The notes under the pieces were generated by a model. That model was not told where the DNA came from. It worked only from the letters and a program-made list of their open reading frames with translations, and searched no databases. A program made the translations under genes and the position numbers. From Nitrospiraceae bacterium (GTDB taxonomy: Bacteria > Nitrospirota > Nitrospiria > Nitrospirales > Nitrospiraceae): a stretch of 64,000 nt of DNA. Shown in pieces: positions 24,506-33,129 of this stretch. Position 1 is the first letter of the stretch; each line of letters starts with the position of its first letter. Location of the stretch: assembly GCA_019637075.1 (NCBI GenBank), contig JAHBWI010000003.1:248001-312000 (forward strand). The letters are read 5' to 3'.

Positions 24506-25357
24506 CTAGACCGGCTCTGGTTCCGGCTCAGCCACCGATTGGCTCTGGAACTCATGCACCTCGTGTGTCACCACGGCTCCGATCAAAAATAGCGTCGAGG
24601 AGTAATAAACCCAGAGCAGAAGGAGCACCACTTCCAGCAGGGAGCCGTAAAGCCGGCTATAGACGGCGGCGTCTTCCAGATAGGTAACGAAGACCGCCTT
24701 CGCTGCCACCCACAGAATGCTGAAGACGGCTCCTCCGATGGTGGCCTCACGCCAAGTTGGCCGGCGATGCGGCAGGTAGCGGTAGAGGCAGGTGACGGCA
24801 ATGAAGGCAAGGATCAAGGGGAGCGTAAAGGTCAAAAGAAAATCATGTGCGGCTATGGCCAGCAGGTCCCTCCCCCAAAGTCGCGGCATGCTTTTCGTGA
24901 CCAACTCGATGGCCTGGGTCGCCACGAAGGAAACGATCAGGAGCAGTCCGGTCAGCCATAGCAAGGCGACCGCGACCAGGGTGGAGATCAGCGGATGCCG
25001 ATGCGCGGTGGTCCCAAACACGGCATTCATGGCGTAGTCGAGTTCATAGAAGACCAGGGCCCCAAACCAGCCGAAGCTCATCCACACGATCCAACGGACT
25101 TCGTCCAATTCCGCAACCCGCCGAATGTCCACGGCTAGTCGCTCGCCCATGCTGGGCAAAAAACCTTTCAGGAAGCCGAGCAGAAACTGATAGCCGAGCA
25201 CGTCTTGGCTGACGATGAAACTCACGCCGTACAGAAGCAGAAAAACCATCGGGAACAGGGACAGGAGGGAATAAAACGCGAGCGATGCGGCGAGACTGGG
25301 GCAGCCGCGCTGCCTGAAGGTATGAAGGACCTTTGAGAGAAAATACCAGGCGCTCAT
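24506..25357 (-). CDS. YihY/BrkB-family inner-membrane protein
   Basis: A 283-residue membrane protein of the YihY family (formerly misnamed ribonuclease BN), with an amphipathic N-terminus, six predicted membrane helices and an acidic C-terminal tail of repeated Glu-Pro. The A-x-S-L-A-F-Y-x-L-L-S-L-F-P opening is characteristic. Its biochemical role is not established. The start is uncertain: ATGs at 25423 and 25384 are in frame but lack good ribosome sites, and the one at 25357 begins the conserved region. It lies just downstream of nuoN but its link to complex I is only positional. Confidence 0.85.
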   Translation of the reverse strand: MSAWYFLSKVLHTFRQRGCPSLAASLAFYSLLSLFPMVFLLLYGVSFIVSQDVLGYQFLLGFLKGFLPSMGERLAVDIRRVAELDEVRWIVWMSFGWFGALVFYELDYAMNAVFGTTAHRHPLISTLVAVALLWLTGLLLIVSFVATQAIELVTKSMPRLWGRDLLAIAAHDFLLTFTLPLILAFIAVTCLYRYLPHRRPTWREATIGGAVFSILWVAAKAVFVTYLEDAAVYSRLYGSLLEVVLLLLWVYYSSTLFLIGAVVTHEVHEFQSQSVAEPEPEPV

Positions 25358-25454
25358 GCACCACCGGCTCCCAACGCGGCCCATTCCGACCCTGCCTGAT
25401 CGGCAGCCCTGCGTCAAGCTCATTTTCGGCTGAACGGGAGGGAGAAGAGGCTCG

Positions 25455-26930
25455 TTACTTCAACAGCGGGATCGCCTGCGTGGCCAACGAGACGAGCGAG
25501 TTGGGGAACAGGCCCAGCAGCACGACGCCCGCGAGGGCACAGGCCAGCACGAACGACAGTGCCGGCGAGGTTTCCAAATGCGCGGCGTCCTCGGCCGGTC
25601 CCTCGGCATCCCGCATGTACATCACCATCACCACGCGCAGGTAGTAGAACGCCGAGATCGCGGCAAAGATGACTGCAATGACGGCCAGCCAGGCCATGCC
25701 GGCCTTAACTGCCGCCATGAAGACGTAAAACTTGCCGATGAATCCCGCCGTCGGCGGAATGCCCGCCAGGGACACGAGAAAGACGAGCATGAAGAACGCA
25801 GCGAGCGGCTCCCGTTTGGCAAGCCCCGCGAAGTCTTCGATGTTGTCGCTTTCCTGGCCGCTCTTCCGCAGCATGCCGACCAGGGCGAAGGCCCCGATAG
25901 TCATGAACGCATAGATGGCGATGTAAAGCAGCACGCTGGCCAGGCCGGAGTTCCCGGCTGTTCCGCCCTGCTGCCCCGCCACGACGACGCCGATCAAGGC
26001 GTATCCCGCGTGGGCGATGCTGGAGTAGGCGAGCATGCGCTTGATATTGGTTTGGACGATGGCCACCAGATTGCCGAGCGCAAGGGTGACGATACAAATG
26101 ATCAGAAACAGCATCGACCAATTGGCCGCGGTGCCGCCGAGGCCTTCGACGAAGACCCGGAGAAATGCACCGAAGCTTGCGGCCTTGGAGGCCACCGCCA
26201 TGAAGGCAGTCACGGAGGTTGGGGCTCCTTGATAGACATCCGGCGTCCACATATGGAACGGGACTGCGGCCAGTTTGAAGCCGAATCCCACGGCCAGCAG
26301 GACGACCGCCACGCTCAGAAGAAGGTTGCCCGATCCCTGGGCGGCGACCGCGCCGGCGATGACCGAGAGTTTGGTGCTCCCGGCTAATCCATAGAGCAAC
26401 GAAATGCCGTACAGGAGGATGCCTGAGGAGAAGGCCCCCAAGACGAAGTATTTGGCTGAGGCTTCGAGAGATCGAGGCTCGGTCCGTTTCAAACCTGCCA
26501 TGACGTAGAGTGACAGGGACATCAGTTCCGTCCCCAGATAAATGGTCAGGAGATCGGCGCCCGAGACCATCACCATCATGCCGGCCAAGGCCAGCAGCAC
26601 GAAGCCGTAATATTCTCCGTAGTTGAGCCGTTCCGCCTTGAGATAGGCCAACGAGAGCAAGACCGTCAGCCCCGTTACCAGATACAAGAGCAGCTTCCAG
26701 AATGAAGCGTAAGGATCGATGACGACCAACCCGCTAAAGGCCGTGATTCGATCAGTCATGTGCGATGCGGTCAGGCCCAGGCAAATGGCCAGAGATCCCA
26801 GCGTCAGCCACCCCAACAATTCCTTCTTGGCCGCCGAGAGGACCGGGTCGAGGGCCAATACGATACAGGCCGCCGTAATGACGACCAATTCAGGAAGGAT
26901 GGCCAGCAAATCGTTCAGTGGAATCGTCAT
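25455..26930 (-). CDS. nuoN: NADH-quinone oxidoreductase subunit N
   Basis: The last gene of the operon encodes a 491-residue antiporter-like proton-pumping subunit of complex I with about 14 membrane helices. Conserved Lys residues lie in the middle helices, and the E-L-M-S-L-S-L-Y block holds the family Glu. Its ATG overlaps the nuoM stop by four bases (ATGA), so the two are translationally coupled. Subunit order and length are normal. Confidence 0.96.
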   Translation of the reverse strand: MTIPLNDLLAILPELVVITAACIVLALDPVLSAAKKELLGWLTLGSLAICLGLTASHMTDRITAFSGLVVIDPYASFWKLLLYLVTGLTVLLSLAYLKAERLNYGEYYGFVLLALAGMMVMVSGADLLTIYLGTELMSLSLYVMAGLKRTEPRSLEASAKYFVLGAFSSGILLYGISLLYGLAGSTKLSVIAGAVAAQGSGNLLLSVAVVLLAVGFGFKLAAVPFHMWTPDVYQGAPTSVTAFMAVASKAASFGAFLRVFVEGLGGTAANWSMLFLIICIVTLALGNLVAIVQTNIKRMLAYSSIAHAGYALIGVVVAGQQGGTAGNSGLASVLLYIAIYAFMTIGAFALVGMLRKSGQESDNIEDFAGLAKREPLAAFFMLVFLVSLAGIPPTAGFIGKFYVFMAAVKAGMAWLAVIAVIFAAISAFYYLRVVMVMYMRDAEGPAEDAAHLETSPALSFVLACALAGVVLLGLFPNSLVSLATQAIPLLK

Positions 26931-28486
26931 GGGTTTGAGCGCTCCGCCATCAACGGTGCAGGGGCTTGGTCAGGATGCGCTGCGGCCTGTGCCGCCGGCT
27001 TCTTGTCGTGCGTCGTGGCCGATGCCTTTGCCGCGGGTGTTTCAAGAAGATATGCCACGCTGGCATGCATGCGGGTCAACAACGGATTCGGGAATATGCC
27101 GATCGCGAAGACGAGCACCAACAAGGGAATGAGGGTCGCGTATTCGCGAGGATTGAGATCGAGCAAGTGAGACCGATGTGCCTCGGCCGGCTTGCCGAAG
27201 GCCACCCGTTGCATGAGCCAAAGGATATAGGCCGCGGCCAAAATCACGCCGAGCGCCGCCAAGGCCGTTGCGACCTTGCTCCACAGGAACGTTCCGGCCA
27301 GAACGAGAAATTCTCCGACGAAGCTGTTGGTGCCGGGCAGACCCAATGAGGACAGGGCAAAGATCATCAAGAATGTGGCGTAGCGGGGCATGGGACCGGC
27401 CAGGCCCGTGTTGTCGGCGATCTGCCGGCTATGTGTCCGTTCGTAGATGATGCCGACGCAGAGGAACAGGCCTCCCGTCGTGATTCCGTGGTTGACCATC
27501 TGCATGATGGCCCCTTCGATGCCCTGGACATTGAGCACGAAGATTCCCAGCGTCACGAATCCCATATGGCTGACGCTCGAATAGGCGATCAGTTTCTTGA
27601 TGTCGGACTGCGCCAGGGCCATATAGGCCCCATAGATGATCGCAATCACGGACAGCGCGATCATGGGTTTGGTAAAGGCGACCGACGCGTCGGGAAGCAT
27701 CGGCAGGGAAAATCTCAGAAAGCCGTAGGTCCCCATTTTCAACAAGACGCTGGCCAGGATGACGCTGCCTGCCGTCGGGGCTTCCACGTGAGCGTCCGGT
27801 AACCAGGTGTGGAATGGGAACATCGGGACCTTGACGGCGAAGGCCGCGAAGAACGCCAGGAACAGCCACATCTGAAGCGTGGGGCTGTAGGTCGCCTTGG
27901 CGAGCGCCAGGATGTCGAACGTCTGTCCGCCCTGGAAGTACAGGACGAGGATCGCGACCAGCAGCAGCACGCTGCCGGCCAGGGTATAGAGGAAGAACTT
28001 GATGGCTGCATACAGCCGGTTGGGTCCGCCCCACACCCCGATGAGCAAGTACATCGGGATCAGCATTGCTTCCCAGAACACGTAAAACAGGACGAAATCC
28101 AAGGCGGCAAAGACACCCAACATGGCCGTTTCCATGACCAACAACATCGCCATGAAGGTCTGCACTCGTTTGTCGACGGCGGTCCAGGAGACGGTGACGC
28201 AGAGCGGCATCAGGAACGTGGTCATGATGACCAACGGGAGGCTGATTCCGTCTAAGCCGAGGCTGTAGTAAATCGGCGGAGAAACGATCCAGGTCGCGCG
28301 CTCTACGAACTGCATCTGCCCGTTGCTCGAATCAAACAGCCACCAAAGCGGCAATGAGAGCAAGAAATCAGCGACCGTGACTCCCAACGCCACCCAGCGG
28401 GCGGACTGCTCCTTCACCGCGAAGCAGAGGGCCGCTCCGACGAGCGGGAGAAAGATCACGAATGTCAGCCAGGGAAACGAACTCAC
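26927..28486 (-). CDS. nuoM: NADH-quinone oxidoreductase subunit M
   Basis: A 519-residue antiporter-like subunit of the membrane arm, with the E-A-M-L-I-P-M-Y-L helix carrying the essential Glu and a conserved H-T-W-L-P-D-A-H-V-E-A-P-T loop. It starts with GTG after GGAG. The C-terminal 30 residues are a charged Ala/Pro-rich tail (K-K-P-A-A-Q-A-A) not usual for NuoM. It overlaps nuoN. Confidence 0.96.
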   Translation of the reverse strand: MSSFPWLTFVIFLPLVGAALCFAVKEQSARWVALGVTVADFLLSLPLWWLFDSSNGQMQFVERATWIVSPPIYYSLGLDGISLPLVIMTTFLMPLCVTVSWTAVDKRVQTFMAMLLVMETAMLGVFAALDFVLFYVFWEAMLIPMYLLIGVWGGPNRLYAAIKFFLYTLAGSVLLLVAILVLYFQGGQTFDILALAKATYSPTLQMWLFLAFFAAFAVKVPMFPFHTWLPDAHVEAPTAGSVILASVLLKMGTYGFLRFSLPMLPDASVAFTKPMIALSVIAIIYGAYMALAQSDIKKLIAYSSVSHMGFVTLGIFVLNVQGIEGAIMQMVNHGITTGGLFLCVGIIYERTHSRQIADNTGLAGPMPRYATFLMIFALSSLGLPGTNSFVGEFLVLAGTFLWSKVATALAALGVILAAAYILWLMQRVAFGKPAEAHRSHLLDLNPREYATLIPLLVLVFAIGIFPNPLLTRMHASVAYLLETPAAKASATTHDKKPAAQAAAHPDQAPAPLMAERSNP

Positions 28487-28521
28487 GTTGCTATGCTCCG
28501 CCCTTTACTGCTGCTTCTTAC

Positions 28522-30420
28522 TCACAGCAGCAGATATACGGTTAAGATGACCACCGCGCCCAAGGCCATGCCCATGGCATAGTGCTGAGTTTCACCGCTC
28601 TGGGTCAGCCGCATGAACCAACCGCCCCAGGCAATCGCCCGTGCGATCCCATTGACGGCGCCATCGATGACCTTCACGTCGACATGTCTCCAGAGGCCGT
28701 GTGCTGCAGACATTGTGGGCTGGACAAACGAACGATCGTAGGCCTCGTCCACGTACCATTTGTTCAGCGACAACTCGTAGGCCGCTCGCCACCGTTGGGC
28801 CAACCGGTCGGGCAACCCTGGGTTCAAGACGTACACATAGTAGGCGGCTCCGATGCCCAACAGCCCCACAAGGGTTGCGGCGGTCATGATGACATAGGCG
28901 GAGCCCCCTTCGTGGTGTCCTCCGCTCCCTTCGCCGTGGAACACCGGTTCGAGGAAACCGGGGATGCCGATGTACCCGGAAAGAATGCTGAGCACTGCCA
29001 GCACGAGCAGCGGCGTCGTGATCGTGGCGGATGGCTCGTGAATGTGTCCCGCATGGTGCGGGTCGATGCGGGAAGGGCCCCAAAAAGTCACGAACACCAG
29101 CCGGAAGCTATAGAAGGCTGTGAGACCCGCGGTGATCAGGCCGCAGATCGTGAGCACCTGTCCAAGCGGACCCGAGGACCAGGCGGACACGAGGAGGTCG
29201 TCTTTGCTGAAGAAGCCCGCCGTCAGCGGAAAGCCTGCCAGGGCCAGAGAGCCGATGACGAAGGTCCAATAGGTGATCGGCAGCTTGTTTTTGAGTCCAC
29301 CCATCCGGCGCATATCCTGTTCGTGGTGAAGGGCCACGATCACGGAGCCGCAACCGAGGAAGAGCAGGGCTTTGAAGGCGCCGTGGGTCAACAGATGGTA
29401 CATGCCGGCCGTATAGGCCCCGAGGCCGCAGGCCATGACCATGTAGCCCAGCTGGCTCATGGTGGAGTAGGCGACGACTCGTTTAATGTCCGTTTGGGTC
29501 AAGGCGATCGTGGCGCCCATCATCATGGTGATGCCACCGACCAGCGCGACCACCGTCATGGCTGTGGGACTGGCGTTATAAAGAGGAGCCAGCCGCGCAA
29601 CCATGAAAACGCCGGCCGTGACCATCGTGGCCGCATGGATGAGGGCGGAAATCGGGGTCGGACCTTCCATCGCGTCGGGCAGCCAGACATGCAACGGCAC
29701 CTGCGCCGATTTTCCGACGGCGCCGGTGAACAGGAGCAGGCACAGCAGCGTCATCACGGAGACATTCCAGGTCCCGCCGAATGGGCCGAGCACGTTCATC
29801 GTTTCCTGGGCTACGTCTGCGACTTTCGGGAAGATCAGCGCGAAGTCGAGCGAACCGAAGTAGTACCAGACCATGAACAGGCCGAGGATGAAGCCGAAGT
29901 CGCCGACTCGGTTGACGATGAAGGCTTTCGTCGCCGCGTTGCAGGCGCTGGGCCGTTCATACCAGTGGCTGATCAGCAGATAGGAGCACAGGCCGACCGC
30001 CTCCCAGAAGACGAAAAGCTGCAGGAGGTTGTCCGAGAGGACGAGCATGAGCATGGAGAAGGTGAACAGGGCGATATAGGAGAAGAACCGCGCGTAGCCG
30101 GGTTCCCCATGCATGTAGCCGATCGTATAGATGTGAACCAGGGAACTGACGGTCGTTACCAGCACCAGCATGACCGCGGTCAGACGATCGATGGAGATGC
30201 CGATGTGGATGTCGAGCTGTCCCGAGGTCAGCCACGTATAGAGCACGATGGAGATGGGCTGGCCCGAGGCCACTTCCGTGAGGGCCATGAGCGACAACAC
30301 GAAGGAACCGATCACGGCCGGGACCGCGATGAGGTGTGCCCGATCCTTGATCCACTGTTCGCCGATGCCGACGATCAGGAATGCCAGAAGCGGGAGAAAT
30401 GGGATGAGGGAATAAATCAT
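28522..30420 (-). CDS. nuoL: NADH-quinone oxidoreductase subunit L
   Basis: A 632-residue subunit forming the distal end of the membrane arm, with antiporter-like helices (E-A-V-G-L-C-S-Y, H-V-W-L-P-D-A-M-E-G-P-T-P) and the long lateral helix region at the C-terminus. It lies 36 bp upstream of nuoM. The 622-codon open frame on the opposite strand is a codon-bias shadow. Confidence 0.96.
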   Translation of the reverse strand: MIYSLIPFLPLLAFLIVGIGEQWIKDRAHLIAVPAVIGSFVLSLMALTEVASGQPISIVLYTWLTSGQLDIHIGISIDRLTAVMLVLVTTVSSLVHIYTIGYMHGEPGYARFFSYIALFTFSMLMLVLSDNLLQLFVFWEAVGLCSYLLISHWYERPSACNAATKAFIVNRVGDFGFILGLFMVWYYFGSLDFALIFPKVADVAQETMNVLGPFGGTWNVSVMTLLCLLLFTGAVGKSAQVPLHVWLPDAMEGPTPISALIHAATMVTAGVFMVARLAPLYNASPTAMTVVALVGGITMMMGATIALTQTDIKRVVAYSTMSQLGYMVMACGLGAYTAGMYHLLTHGAFKALLFLGCGSVIVALHHEQDMRRMGGLKNKLPITYWTFVIGSLALAGFPLTAGFFSKDDLLVSAWSSGPLGQVLTICGLITAGLTAFYSFRLVFVTFWGPSRIDPHHAGHIHEPSATITTPLLVLAVLSILSGYIGIPGFLEPVFHGEGSGGHHEGGSAYVIMTAATLVGLLGIGAAYYVYVLNPGLPDRLAQRWRAAYELSLNKWYVDEAYDRSFVQPTMSAAHGLWRHVDVKVIDGAVNGIARAIAWGGWFMRLTQSGETQHYAMGMALGAVVILTVYLLL

Positions 30421-30513
30421 AAAGTCAACGAGCGTACAGCAGGCGGCTGACGGCAGAGAACACGGGGTCGGCCGGTCTTCCGTGCCCTACTCTATGCGCC
30501 ATGTGCCGATCCT

Positions 30514-30819
30514 CTACCATTTCAACAGACTGAACTCGTCCACGTTGATCGTGGACCTCGATCGATGGAGCGCGATGATAATGGCCAACCCCACCGCGAC
30601 CTCCGCCGCCGCCACCGTCAGCGCAAAGAACACGAACACCTGACCCGCGACGTGGTGGTAATACTCGGAGAAGGCCACGAAGTTGATGTTGGTGGCATTC
30701 AGCATCAGCTCGACCGACAGCAAAATAATGATGATGTTGCGGCGGATCAGTACCCCCACCACGCCGGTGAGAAATACAAACCCGCTCAGGATCAAATAGT
30801 AGGACAAGGGAACGCTCAT
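30514..30819 (-). CDS. nuoK: NADH-quinone oxidoreductase subunit K
   Basis: A 101-residue, three-helix subunit with the conserved helix-2 Glu in [10 protein letters not shown], part of the proton path between the quinone site and the antiporter subunits. Length and motif are typical. It lies between nuoJ and nuoL with gaps of 25 and 93 bp. Confidence 0.96.
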   Translation of the reverse strand: MSVPLSYYLILSGFVFLTGVVGVLIRRNIIIILLSVELMLNATNINFVAFSEYYHHVAGQVFVFFALTVAAAEVAVGLAIIIALHRSRSTINVDEFSLLKW

Positions 30820-30844
30820 GATCTCGCCAAGTCTCCCTGCACGG

Positions 30845-31357
30845 CTAATTCTGCTCCTCTAGAATGTCCTTCTTTGCGAGAATGATCGCGCCGATCATCG
30901 CCACCAGGAGGATCAGCGAGGCCACCTCGAACGGAAACAGATAGATCGAGTAGAGCACTTCGCCCAAGAGCTCGGTGTTGCCCGTAGCGGCCGCGGCATC
31001 GGCGGTTGCTGCGGACGGGGCTTCAACCGTGTGCTGCCGAATGGCGAGGAGAATCATCTCGGTCACGAGGGTGACGCCGAGCAATCCGGCCACGGGCAGC
31101 TGGGAATGATAGCGCTCTTCGCGCTTCACATTGAGCAACATGACCACGAACAAATACAGCACCAGAATGGCGCCCGCATAGACGATGACTTGGACTGCCG
31201 CCAGGAACTCGGCGTGCAAGGTCACGTAGAGGCCGGCGACGTGAAAGAACATGATGAGCAGGGAAAGGGCGCTGTAGACCGGATTGCGCAGGGCCACGAC
31301 CAGGACGGACGTGGCCATGATGACGATGGCGAAATATCCGAAAAACAGTTGCGACAC
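30845..31357 (-). CDS. nuoJ: NADH-quinone oxidoreductase subunit J
   Basis: A 170-residue five-helix membrane subunit with the [13 protein letters not shown] helix 3 that carries the pi-bulge in complex I. It starts with GTG after GAGGG. An Ala-rich loop (about 118-130) near the C-terminus is somewhat long. It follows nuoI by 95 bp. Confidence 0.96.
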   Translation of the reverse strand: MSQLFFGYFAIVIMATSVLVVALRNPVYSALSLLIMFFHVAGLYVTLHAEFLAAVQVIVYAGAILVLYLFVVMLLNVKREERYHSQLPVAGLLGVTLVTEMILLAIRQHTVEAPSAATADAAAATGNTELLGEVLYSIYLFPFEVASLILLVAMIGAIILAKKDILEEQN

Positions 31358-31452
31358 GGTGATGCCCTCTTTGTACCCTCAGTTGCTACACGTCGCAGGT
31401 CCGGGCGTTTCGGTGGCCCGGGAATCAGGTCGGCCGTCCTGCAGCCGCCGAC

Positions 31453-32028
31453 CTAGCTCTCCTTTTGCGGGAGATGCTTGAACGTGACGTTGAAAAAGGC
31501 CACGTTCGGGTGTTGGAGCTCAAGCCGCTTTTCCCGGACGGGAAACGACCGGTCGCCGATGGCGAGCAGCTGCTGCTTGTTGAGATGGAGCTGGCGCTTG
31601 TCGTACACGGACCACTCGAACTCTCGAGTCATGGCAAGGGCATCGACGGGGCAGGCGTCCACGCAGAGCCCGCAGAACAGACAGCGGGTCATGTCCATGT
31701 AATATTCTTTGGAGTACCGCTTGGTGGGTTCTCCCGGAACTTCGGCGCTGAATACTCGAATCACGCGGGACGGGCAGGCGGCTTCGCACAGGTCGCAGCC
31801 GACGCACTTTTCCGTACCGTCGTCGTAGCGCAGCAAGGCGAGCATGCCGCGGTAATTGTCGGGCAGCGTGCGCTTTTCATGCGGATACTGCAGCGTGATC
31901 GGCTTGTAGTTAAGCAAGTGTTTCAGCGTGGCCTTCATGCCCACGAGGAGCTCGTAGAAGGTCAGCGTCTTCAGCCACTCGCTGAACGACATTTTCCGCT
32001 TGGCTGGTGTGGCGACGGCCGTGCTCAT
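31453..32028 (-). CDS. nuoI: NADH-quinone oxidoreductase subunit I
   Basis: A 191-residue peripheral-arm subunit holding two 4Fe-4S clusters (N6a and N6b) in the paired motifs C-V-G-C-D-L-C-E-A-A-C-P and C-L-F-C-G-L-C-V-D-A-C-P. It links NuoG electrons to NuoB. It starts nine bases after the nuoH stop. Confidence 0.97.
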   Translation of the reverse strand: MSTAVATPAKRKMSFSEWLKTLTFYELLVGMKATLKHLLNYKPITLQYPHEKRTLPDNYRGMLALLRYDDGTEKCVGCDLCEAACPSRVIRVFSAEVPGEPTKRYSKEYYMDMTRCLFCGLCVDACPVDALAMTREFEWSVYDKRQLHLNKQQLLAIGDRSFPVREKRLELQHPNVAFFNVTFKHLPQKES

Positions 32029-32037
32029 ACCGTTTCG

Positions 32038-33105
32038 TTACCGCGGAAAGAGATAGGCGGCGATCGAGGTCAACACGATGTTGCCCAACGCGATCGGGAG
32101 CATCACTTTCCATCCGAACCGCATCAATTGGTCGTACCGCAACCGGGGCAGCGTGGCACGCAGCCAGAAGAACAAGAATAGGAAGAAGTAGACCTTGGCG
32201 GCGAACCAGAAGACGTTCTCGACCCAGGCCACACTCCCCAAACCGACCATACCCAGCAACGTCCCGGGGTAGGGCGCGTTCCAGCCCCCAAGAAACAGCG
32301 CCGCGGCGACGCAGGAGACCAGGATCATGTTCGCGTATTCCGCGATGAAGAAGAATGCGAAGCGCATGCCGCTGTACTCGGTAAAGAAGCCGGCCACCAG
32401 TTCGCTTTCCGCTTCCGGCAAGTCGAAAGGCACGCGATTCGTTTCCGCGACGGACGAAATCACATAGACGACGAAGGCGAAAATTTGCGGGAACGGCAAG
32501 GCCAGCGCGTACCAGTTCCAAAATCCTCCGGCTTGCGCCTCCGTGATTTTCACCAGGCTCAGCGAGCCGGACAGGAGTAGGACGCCGACGATGGCCAATC
32601 CCACGCACAGTTCGTAGCTGATGACCTGGGCCGCCGATCTCAGGCCACCGAGCAGCGAGTATTTGCTGTTGGAAGCCCAACCGCCCAAGATGATGCCGTA
32701 GGCGCCGATCGAGGCGAACGCCAGGATATAGAGGATGCCGATGTTGATATCGCTGATCACGAAGGGCTTGATCTGCATCCCGAACAGTTCGATCGTTTCG
32801 CTCGGTCCGAAGGGGATGACCGCGAATCCGATCATGGCCGGGACGAGCGCCAGGATCGGCGCCAGCGTGAACAGGAATTTATTGGCGCCGGCAGGAACGA
32901 TGTCTTCTTTGAAGAAGAGCTTCAGGCCGTCGGCGATCGGCTGCAGCACCCCGTAGGGGCCGACTTCCATCGGGCCCATGCGATCTTGCATCCAGCCGAG
33001 CACTTTCCGTTCGGCTAGGGTCAGGAGCATGACGGTCAACATCACCACGCCCATGACCGCAGCGATTTGAGCCAGTGAGACGGCCAGTCGCAATCCGATT
33101 TCCAT
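32038..33105 (-). CDS. nuoH: NADH-quinone oxidoreductase subunit H
   Basis: A 355-residue membrane subunit forming the quinone entry channel, with L-A-E-R-K-V-L-G-W-M-Q-D-R in the first loop and the P-F-D-L-P-E-A-E-S-E-L loop carrying conserved acids. The ATG has AGGAGT eight bases upstream. It sits 24 bp after nuoG. Confidence 0.97.
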   Translation of the reverse strand: MEIGLRLAVSLAQIAAVMGVVMLTVMLLTLAERKVLGWMQDRMGPMEVGPYGVLQPIADGLKLFFKEDIVPAGANKFLFTLAPILALVPAMIGFAVIPFGPSETIELFGMQIKPFVISDINIGILYILAFASIGAYGIILGGWASNSKYSLLGGLRSAAQVISYELCVGLAIVGVLLLSGSLSLVKITEAQAGGFWNWYALALPFPQIFAFVVYVISSVAETNRVPFDLPEAESELVAGFFTEYSGMRFAFFFIAEYANMILVSCVAAALFLGGWNAPYPGTLLGMVGLGSVAWVENVFWFAAKVYFFLFLFFWLRATLPRLRYDQLMRFGWKVMLPIALGNIVLTSIAAYLFPR

Positions 33106-33129
33106 GACGACAATACTCCTCGTCTCGTC

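Noticed and set aside
28582-30450. A 622-codon open frame on the plus strand opposite nuoL
   Set aside because: It mirrors nuoL almost exactly, has no recognisable domain, and reflects the GC-rich codon bias of the real gene.
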